Source: an uncultured Bacteroidales bacterium
GTDB taxonomy: Bacteria; Bacteroidota; Bacteroidia; Bacteroidales; WCHB1-69
Assembly: GCA_900315245.1 (NCBI GenBank)
Contig: OMYJ01000001.1
Location: 372,001-436,000 of the forward strand
Direction of reading: 5' to 3'
Length of the DNA: 64,000 nt
This document shows, one piece after another, positions 59,601 to 64,000 of the stretch. The number at the start of each line of letters is the position of its first letter. The first letter of the stretch is position 1. A program made the translations under genes and the position numbers. The notes beneath the pieces were generated by a model. It was not told the origin of the DNA and did not search any database. It was given only the letters and a program-made list of their open reading frames with translations.

Positions 59601-59724
59601 GAAATACGCTACAATGTTCAAACCCGAGAAACAGAAAGTGGTGGAATCCAATGTTATGGAATTAAAAACTTTGATTAATAAGACGTTGCAGGCGAACGTG
59701 AAAGATGATGTGCCGAAAGATTAA
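56644..59724 (+). CDS. AsmA-family envelope protein
   Basis: The 1026-residue protein has one N-terminal transmembrane helix (ISLGSLILVIAIAISIALFS) and then a long periplasmic region of repeated beta strands in the AsmA pattern (KIGLDLENVVLKNP, DLTVKGSFEKNDIIGEAE, LDLEVKN-like strands, NLTGTITGIESYLHN). Its C-terminal domain matches the AsmA C-terminal block (INGHDLVVLDSETYRNIAKKLMF). AsmA-like proteins are thought to bridge the inner and outer membranes for phospholipid transport. Coupled to the lipoprotein gene by a four-base overlap. Confidence 0.88.
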   Translation: MKKALKITLISLGSLILVIAIAISIALFSIFSPSKLAKIVNNQADKFLTCDFHIDKVGLTFFKTFPKIGLDLENVVLKNPQKANISDTLLYVNDCVAALDIQELLKNKNIIIHEFSLNKGLVNLYIDENGNGNYNVFKSEDTTSFDYRVDLQKIKAKNLDIRYLNDQAKQQARVKEADLTVKGSFEKNDIIGEAELAAESLAFEIKDSSQLHFSSDNVKVSYDGSFTNFNLLDGELNADLQDAVLRIDTTHYINEMDLSLASDVQADLENLHFNLKNTSLSIDKQEFAVNGIIDMDTASHDIHTDLHYKTGDWKIEEILPMIPRAVIGNKLDDIQISGDIALEGDVRGTYSDTRMPTITSDVAWHHGRMAMKDLPLDFEKTDGLFNLRLDLDNQSNLTVKNLSATTRKRNKITAKGTIKNLLGKMLLDIFASGNLHITDFKDFLPEDFTQYEGQADIKVNTQLEYDPDKDFSVENVKKAKANCIFNNLSLLYHDTMKVSSPKMLVDLDFPVKEKPYNIEEWMNAKIEAGSLTVSNPEKITISGKDIQLDAYTNNLLDSTIDFKFATTYQFDQLHVLVDTISAQLSQPKGVFVLRNTDQLQLDYVGGSIAANMGNTIKFHTQTLNLHAKTDYKEKEDNLLLRWSPTIQLQLSNAKANIQDVAHAVEFPSLNVDFSPKKAVLKKANLKFGQSDINLTGTITGIESYLHNKGLLKGNLDLVANYLNLNELIAFIDGFGAPDSLLEQAEAIEQQSTSSPFIVPFGVDVNMNTKIQKALFEEAEFRNIAGRVYVKDGVLVLEEMGLTNEAARMQLTAMYRTPRMNHLFLGFDFHLLDIKIDKLIAMIPEVDTILPMLKSFSGNAEFHFAAETYLKSNYDIKFSTLRGAAAINGHDLVVLDSETYRNIAKKLMFSKKTENKIDSLSTEITIFRNEVDVYPFLLSIDKYSAIISGRHNLDMTYDYNISLVKPIRIGLDIIGLEDRLKFKVGKAKYATMFKPEKQKVVESNVMELKTLINKTLQANVKDDVPKD

Positions 59725-59733
59725 ACAGTAAAA

Positions 59734-59769
59734 ACGAAAAAAGACGCAAATGTTTGCGTCTCTTTTCGT
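59734..59769. terminator. Bidirectional terminator between AsmA-like gene and gcvH
   Basis: Seventeen-base arms (59734-59750 and 59753-59769) with one mismatch and a two-base loop, with A-runs on the left and T-rich sequence on the right. It can end transcripts from both sides. Confidence 0.88.
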
Positions 59770-59793
59770 AAATGCAACAAAATGGTTGGATAA

Positions 59794-60171
59794 TTATCCC
59801 AACATGGCGGTGTAAGCGGCAGCATCCATGAGGTCAGCCACTTGTGCGGGATCCGTCATCTTGATTTTGATGATCCAGCCCTCGCCGTAAGGATCGCTGT
59901 TCACGAGGGCGGGTTCGCCTTCGAGAGCCTCGTTGAATTCAACGATTTCGCCGCCAACAGGCAACAGCAGGTCGGCAACAGTCTTTACAGCTTCGATAGA
60001 GCCGAAAACTTCGTCTTTGTCCAGCGTTTCACCCACAGAAGGGATGTCGAGGAACACGATGTCGCCTAATTCGTTAGCGGCATGAGCGGTGATACCCACC
60101 AATGCAAATTCACCATCCACTTTTAACCATTCGTGGTCTTGGGAATACTTCAAATTTTCAGGAATATTCAT
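59794..60171 (-). CDS. gcvH: Glycine cleavage system H protein
   Basis: GcvH carries the methylamine intermediate on a lipoyl-lysine in the glycine cleavage complex. The 125-residue protein has the lipoylation site GSIEAVKTVADLL with Lys63 and the flanking LPVGGEIVEFNEALEGEPALVNSDPYGEGW block. Length is normal. It is the end of the minus-strand run pyrH / membrane protein / frr / gcvH. Other gcv genes are not in this window. Confidence 0.96.
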   Translation of the reverse strand: MNIPENLKYSQDHEWLKVDGEFALVGITAHAANELGDIVFLDIPSVGETLDKDEVFGSIEAVKTVADLLLPVGGEIVEFNEALEGEPALVNSDPYGEGWIIKIKMTDPAQVADLMDAAAYTAMLG

Positions 60172-60196
60172 ACTTTTAGATTTTATAAATGAAAAA

Positions 60197-60754
60197 TTAA
60201 ACGGTCATAATTTCTTTTTCCTTGGCCTCCATGATTTTATCCACCTTGCTGATGGCTTCATCGGTTGCCTTCTGGATGTCGGTTTCCAGTTTTTTGATGG
60301 CATCCTCTTCCACGCCGTCGTCTTTCAGCTTTTTGGCGTCATCGTTGGCGGTGCGGCGGATATTGCGGATGGCCACCTTGGTCTGTTCGGCATCTTGTTT
60401 GGCCTTCTTTACCAGCTCTTTACGGCGCTCCTCTGTCGGGGCGGGAATCACCAAACGGATAAATTCCCCGTTGTTTTGCGGAGTAACACCGATGTTGGCG
60501 GCGAGAATGGCTTTCTCAATCACGGGTAGCATGTTGCGCTCCCAGGGTTGGATGACGATTTGATGAGCGTCAGGGGTGTTCACATTGGCCACCTGGTCGA
60601 TGGGCGTGGGATTGCCGTAATAATCAACCTTGATGCCGTCCAGCATTTGCGGGGAGGCCTTGCCGGCGCGCACTTTCTGCAGTTCTTTGTCAAAATGCAC
60701 CACTGTGGCGGTCATGTTATCTTTTGCTTGTTTCAAACAGGTTTGTGTATCCAT
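60197..60754 (-). CDS. frr: Ribosome recycling factor
   Basis: RRF with EF-G splits ribosomes after termination. The 185-residue protein has the three-helix-bundle start FDKELQKVRAGKASPQMLDGIKVDYYG, PIDQVANVNTPDAHQIVIQPWE, and the C-terminal helix VRNIRRTANDDAKKLKDDG-like (AIRNIRRTANDDAKKL). Length is normal. It follows pyrH and a membrane protein gene on the minus strand; pyrH-frr linkage is common in bacteria. Confidence 0.96.
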   Translation of the reverse strand: MDTQTCLKQAKDNMTATVVHFDKELQKVRAGKASPQMLDGIKVDYYGNPTPIDQVANVNTPDAHQIVIQPWERNMLPVIEKAILAANIGVTPQNNGEFIRLVIPAPTEERRKELVKKAKQDAEQTKVAIRNIRRTANDDAKKLKDDGVEEDAIKKLETDIQKATDEAISKVDKIMEAKEKEIMTV

Positions 60755-60766
60755 AATATTGATTTT

Positions 60767-61189
60767 TTAATCTATGAAATTACTGTTTTTATCTTCGTTA
60801 TCTTCCTCTTCTGAGGTATCCTCGGAATTATTCTCTTCAGTCTGAGCCATTTCCGCTTTGAGGTTCTCTATTTCGCGAAGCTGCATCAGACGCATTTTTT
60901 TCAAAGAAGTTAATTCTTTTTCCTTATACGATTTTGTCCACTTATAGACAATCATATAATGCAAAATAATCGCCAACAACCAAACAATCAACAAGAAGAG
61001 GATAGCTTTCAAAAAAGTGATGTCTTCACTGTCTTTGAATAGAAAATACCATACCACCCATAAGAATGCGTTAGAAAGAATAAAAATGGCAAGATGGATT
61101 TTGAACGAGGTCCTTCGTGCCGCCATTTTCGCCAATTTGGCTTCCTCTTCGGGCGTGATTTCAGGAATATTGGGATTATTTTCTGCCAT
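60767..61189 (-). CDS. Small two-helix membrane protein between pyrH and frr
   Basis: The 140-residue protein has two hydrophobic helices (IHLAIFILSNAFLWVVWYFLF and AILFLLIVWLLAIILHYMIVY) and long charged ends, the C-terminus being mostly Glu, Asp and Asn. This is the 2TM-domain pattern. It lies between pyrH and frr, spaced by 5 and 12 bases, so it is co-transcribed. Function unknown; a link to translation or envelope is not shown. Confidence 0.75.
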   Translation of the reverse strand: MAENNPNIPEITPEEEAKLAKMAARRTSFKIHLAIFILSNAFLWVVWYFLFKDSEDITFLKAILFLLIVWLLAIILHYMIVYKWTKSYKEKELTSLKKMRLMQLREIENLKAEMAQTEENNSEDTSEEEDNEDKNSNFID

Positions 61190-61194
61190 ATTAT

Positions 61195-61899
61195 TTAGTA
61201 TAAGAGGGTTCCGATGGGTTCGCCATTGAGCACTTTCAAAAGGTTGCCCTTGGTGTTGGCATCATAGACATAAATGGGCATTTTGTTGTCCTGGCAGAGT
61301 GCAAATGCCGTCATATCCATGATTTTGAGGTTTTTCTGATAGGCTTCTGCCAAAGTTATTTCGGTGAATTTCACCGCATTGGGATCTTTTTCAGGGTCGG
61401 CGGTATAGACACCGTCCACGCGAGTGCCTTTGATGAGCAGGTCGGCCTTGATTTCGAGCGCGCGAAGTGCAGCGCCTGTGTCCGTGGTAAAGAACGGGTT
61501 ACCCGTACCACCACCGAGGAACGTCACATAACCGGCCTCCAAGGATTCGATGGCTTTTCGCCATGAGGTTTTCTCGCACACACCTTCAATGTTGACTGCT
61601 GACAACACTCTGGCTTTCACGTTCATGGATTCCAGCACACCTTGAACGGCAAGCGCATTGATGATCGTGGCCAACATGCCCATCTGGTCGCCCTGCCGAC
61701 GCTCGAAACCGGCTGACGCTCCCTGCACGCCACGGAAGATGTTGCCGCCGCCGATGACCACCGCCACCTGCACGCCCGCATCCACCGCAGACTTGATTTC
61801 ATTGGCATAATGCAGGATGTGATTGTAACTTACACCATATCCATCATCGCCTGTCAATGATTCACCGCTTAATTTCAGTAGTATGCGTTTATATTTCAT
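61195..61899 (-). CDS. pyrH: UMP kinase
   Basis: PyrH phosphorylates UMP to UDP. The 234-residue protein of the amino-acid-kinase fold has KRILLKLSGESLTGDDGYG, AVVIGGGNIFRG, QGDQMGMLATIINALAVQ, GGTGNPFFTTDTGAALRALEI and LKIMDMTAFALCQDNKMPIYVY. The start at MKYKRILLK was preferred over the longer frame because conserved sequence begins there. First gene of the minus-strand operon, divergent from comF. Confidence 0.95.
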   Translation of the reverse strand: MKYKRILLKLSGESLTGDDGYGVSYNHILHYANEIKSAVDAGVQVAVVIGGGNIFRGVQGASAGFERRQGDQMGMLATIINALAVQGVLESMNVKARVLSAVNIEGVCEKTSWRKAIESLEAGYVTFLGGGTGNPFFTTDTGAALRALEIKADLLIKGTRVDGVYTADPEKDPNAVKFTEITLAEAYQKNLKIMDMTAFALCQDNKMPIYVYDANTKGNLLKVLNGEPIGTLLY

Positions 61900-61918
61900 A
61901 TTCTTAAATTTCAAGTTG

Positions 61919-61926
61919 CAAAAATA
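61919..61926 (-). promoter_or_regulatory. -7 box (TATTTTTG) of pyrH
   Basis: The plus strand reads CAAAAATA, 19 bases upstream of the pyrH start. Confidence 0.65.
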
Positions 61927-61989
61927 CAAAAAATACAATAATCTCATTCGCTCTATCGTTGTTGGTTTTCGTAAACAAAATATAAAACT

Positions 61990-62679
61990 ATGAAACTGAT
62001 AGATAATTTATTATCCCTGTTTTATCCGCGATTGTGCGTGGCTTGCGGTGATGCCCTTCAGCAGAATGAATCCTGCATTTGCCTGAATTGCATGTTGCAT
62101 CTGCCTGAAACCCAATTCCATAAGGAACATTTCAATCCCTTGAGACAAGTTTTTGACGGACGAGTTCCCGTGGAGGAGGTAACGGCTCTGATGAGTTATA
62201 AAAAGTCAAACCGCACGCAAAAAATCCTTCATTGCCTGAAATACAAAGGGCAGAAAGAAATCGGAGCGGTATTAGGTGAATATCTTGGTGGTCAATTAAT
62301 TACAGAAGAACGTTATCAAGGCATCCAATACATTTTACCCATTCCGCTGCACCCGAAGAAATTCAGGAAAAGGGGTTACAACCAGAGCGAATGGATTGCC
62401 ATGGGGCTCTCCAAGGGAATGGGAATCCCCTATCTGACGGACGTGATAATGCGCACGCAATTTACGGATACACAGACGAAAAAAAGTCGCTTCGCCCGTT
62501 GGCAGAATGTCAAAGAGGTGTTTGCGGTACAGAATCCCGAAAAGGTGGCCTACACGCACGTGTTAGTCTGCGATGACGTACTCACTACCGGTGCCACCAT
62601 GGAGGCCGCCATCCGGAAACTGCTGGAAATAGAAGGCGTCAGGGTCAGCGTCGCCACCCTCGCCGCCACCACGCTATGA
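61990..62679 (+). CDS. comF: ComF-family phosphoribosyltransferase-like protein
   Basis: The 229-residue protein has a zinc-finger-like start (CVACGDALQQNESCICLNC) and a C-terminal PRTase fold with the PRPP motif VLVCDDVLTTGATMEAAI and the RGYNQSEWIA block. ComF proteins help DNA uptake in competent bacteria, but in many phyla their role is unknown. It is divergent from pyrH and followed by a word array and a small lipoprotein gene. Confidence 0.9.
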   Translation: MKLIDNLLSLFYPRLCVACGDALQQNESCICLNCMLHLPETQFHKEHFNPLRQVFDGRVPVEEVTALMSYKKSNRTQKILHCLKYKGQKEIGAVLGEYLGGQLITEERYQGIQYILPIPLHPKKFRKRGYNQSEWIAMGLSKGMGIPYLTDVIMRTQFTDTQTKKSRFARWQNVKEVFAVQNPEKVAYTHVLVCDDVLTTGATMEAAIRKLLEIEGVRVSVATLAATTL

Positions 62680-62693
62680 TTTGGGATGTCAAA

Positions 62694-62720
62694 ACCAATA
62701 ACCAATAACCCATAACCATT
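62694..62720. repeat. Heptamer-word array (AATAACC)
   Basis: AATAACC and CATAACC words in tandem directly before a promoter. Same words as the right half of the array at 550-608. Confidence 0.75.
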
Positions 62721-62727
62721 AAAAATG

Positions 62728-62735
62728 TATTTTTG
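62728..62735 (+). promoter_or_regulatory. -7 box (TATTTTTG) of the small-lipoprotein operon
   Basis: Consensus element 12 bases before the ATG at 62740; it overlaps the longer open frame and supports the later start. Confidence 0.65.
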
Positions 62736-62739
62736 CCGT

Positions 62740-62943
62740 ATGAAAAAGAAACTGACATTTATCCTTATTATCTGCGCAATAATTTGCATATCAACATCTT
62801 GCGCAAGAAAAATCAATGGTGCCACGCCGCACCGCCGCGACCGCAACTGCGGATGCGAGAATATTTACACTTCCAAACCGGAATGTGAGTTGGCGATGTC
62901 TGACGATGAGGCGATGAAAAACGATGAAATGATAAAACGATGA
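62740..62943 (+). CDS. Small lipoprotein
   Basis: The 67-residue product has a signal peptide ending in a lipobox (ICISTSC|A) and a short mature part with a Cys pair (NCGCENIY) and an acidic, Met-rich tail (MSDDEAMKNDEM). Not assigned to a family. Its stop overlaps the next start (ATGA), so it is coupled to the DUF4369 lipoprotein. Confidence 0.6.
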   Translation: MKKKLTFILIICAIICISTSCARKINGATPHRRDRNCGCENIYTSKPECELAMSDDEAMKNDEMIKR

Positions 62944-63704
62944 AAAAGATTGTATTATTGATGTTTATGGCCATGATTTTGGCCAGCTGTGCGGATCGCA
63001 ATGTTTCGGTAAAAATAGAAGGCGATATACAAAATGGAGGCAACCAGATGATTCGTCTCGCGCTCATCACGGCAGAAGGGATGGACATGATTGATTCCGC
63101 GAACTTGCACGACGGGCATTTTTTATTTAAGATTTCTTCTGAGAATGAGCGTATTAAGGAACGTGAAAATTCTCCGATGATGTTTCAGCTTTTCCTTTCA
63201 GAGGACAACAGTTTAGCTACGATGGCCAAAAAGGGTGACCGTCTGAAACTTACTGCCGACGCACAGGACTTGACTCGCACTTACAAAATCACCGGTGGTG
63301 AAGAGGCTGTGCTTATGTATCAATTGGACAGCTCGCTTACGGCATTTGTCATCCCTACAGAGAAATTGTATGAAACTTATCAGAAAAACAGTGAAAACGA
63401 CACCATCCGTGCTGAAATAGAGGCACAATATGTCAATATGTTGCAAAACCATCAAAAATATTTACAGGATTTTATCAAAAGCCATCCGAACAATATGGCT
63501 TCCTACATCGCTTTCTTCCAAAGCTATAACCGACGGAATTTCTTCGATATTTATCAGGATTTAGACATATTGAAACAGATAAACAACAATCTTTCAAAGG
63601 TATATCCAGAAAGTGAGTATGTAAAAGCCATGAAAAATATGGCTGATCTAATAGAAATGCGCATTTCTGCAACCGAAAAAGAAATTTCTAATCCGACAGA
63701 ATAG
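62940..63704 (+). CDS. DUF4369-type lipoprotein
   Basis: The 254-residue protein has a lipobox (MILASC|A) and an N-terminal beta domain matching the DUF4369 pattern seen before thioredoxin-like domains (VSVKIEGDIQNGGNQMIRLALI, DSANLHDGHFLFKI). The C-terminal half is helical (NMLQNHQKYLQDFIKSHPNNMASYIAFFQ), as in the DUF4369/AhpC family, but no CxxC thioredoxin part follows. Function is unknown. Envelope-located. Confidence 0.78.
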   Translation: MKKIVLLMFMAMILASCADRNVSVKIEGDIQNGGNQMIRLALITAEGMDMIDSANLHDGHFLFKISSENERIKERENSPMMFQLFLSEDNSLATMAKKGDRLKLTADAQDLTRTYKITGGEEAVLMYQLDSSLTAFVIPTEKLYETYQKNSENDTIRAEIEAQYVNMLQNHQKYLQDFIKSHPNNMASYIAFFQSYNRRNFFDIYQDLDILKQINNNLSKVYPESEYVKAMKNMADLIEMRISATEKEISNPTE

Positions 63705-63762
63705 TTGTTAAACTTTTTGAAAGAATCTGAGTTTAATGCTCTGAATCATAAATAATAACAAG

Positions 63763-64000
63763 ATGAGAAACACACTGAAAATGTTTGGAATGGTGATGCT
63801 TTGCGTCATCCTTTCCTGCGGTGCTTTCGCCCAGTCCGCTGACATGGACAAGCTGTTCAGCAAATACGACAGCAAGCGCCATTTTGAGAAATTCGAATAC
63901 GGTTCCCAAAAACCGGTATGGCTGAACCTCATCGCGCACAACGCCTCCTTCGTGAAAATCCTTTCCTGCGATGCCAACCCCAAATCTCATAAATACAAGA
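63763..64000 (+). CDS. Secreted protein, 5' part only
   Basis: Open from the ATG at 63763 to the window edge. It starts with a signal peptide (MRNTLKMFGMVMLCVILSCGAFAQ) followed by SADMDKLFSKYDSKRHFEKF and a domain not assigned here. The gene runs off the window, so the product cannot be named. It lies 58 bases after the DUF4369 lipoprotein gene. Confidence 0.65.
   Translation, partial: MRNTLKMFGMVMLCVILSCGAFAQSADMDKLFSKYDSKRHFEKFEYGSQKPVWLNLIAHNASFVKILSCDANPKSHKYK

Overview
The window comes from a chromosome of the phylum Bacteroidota, most likely an uncultured member of the Bacteroidales. The evidence is direct. Promoters have the phylum's TAnnTTTG -7 box rather than an E. coli -10, and Shine-Dalgarno sequences are mostly absent. 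Four secreted proteins end in type IX secretion (T9SS) sorting domains. Typical phylum genes occur, including a DUF4175-type protein, a DUF4369 lipoprotein and MetG with a KISTS loop. The gene content is largely core, with no phage, integrase, transposase, CRISPR or plasmid genes recognised. LAYOUT. 1-2.8 kb: PAS protein, then an overlapping rlmB / phosphodiesterase / miaA operon. 3-8 kb, minus strand: a subtilase fused to a putative outer-membrane barrel, a four-helix-bundle (S23/IVP) gene between inverted repeats, and an ABC exporter operon that ends in its own GntR regulator. 8.2-12.5 kb: infB and nusA. 12.5-24.4 kb: tRNA genes and a run of cell-surface and secreted products, including a close homologue of Porphyromonas peptidylarginine deiminase, two other T9SS cargo proteins, a MORN-repeat protein, folE, a chagasin-like inhibitor with a glycosyltransferase, and a LytTR regulator. 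24.4-30 kb: GH3 glycosidase, rpe, sugar transporter, trmO. 30-35 kb, minus strand: heptosyltransferase-like GT9, acyltransferase, uvrB, small barrel. 35.4-59.7 kb, plus strand: metG, rpiB, ferredoxin-type LUD protein, DUF4175-type protein, SGNH-like T9SS protein, ybeY, mnmG, two rubrerythrins, queA, purM, nfo, tRNAs, a UbiA-type prenyltransferase, yggS, an Omp85-type barrel, murB, AsmA-like protein. 59.8-64 kb: gcvH, frr, pyrH on the minus strand, then comF and small lipoproteins. COOPERATION. Several neighbours share a theme: translation and tRNA modification (rlmB, miaA, infB, nusA, metG, ybeY, mnmG, queA, trmO, frr), envelope building (GT9, acyltransferase, murB, AsmA, barrels) and oxygen defence (two rubrerythrins). 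UNEXPLAINED STRUCTURE. Almost every gap between operons holds a degenerate tandem array of 6-8 base words. The word differs between loci but is homogeneous within one, is stop-codon rich, often folds as an inverted pair, and at nine genes supplies or sits on the stop codon. The same words recur at distant loci. One such inverted pair, with 24-base arms, encloses the free-standing four-helix-bundle gene, so that gene and the arrays are the best candidate for an undescribed system. Two perfect copies of a parS-core-like palindrome near mnmG and a likely GntR operator are further points to check.
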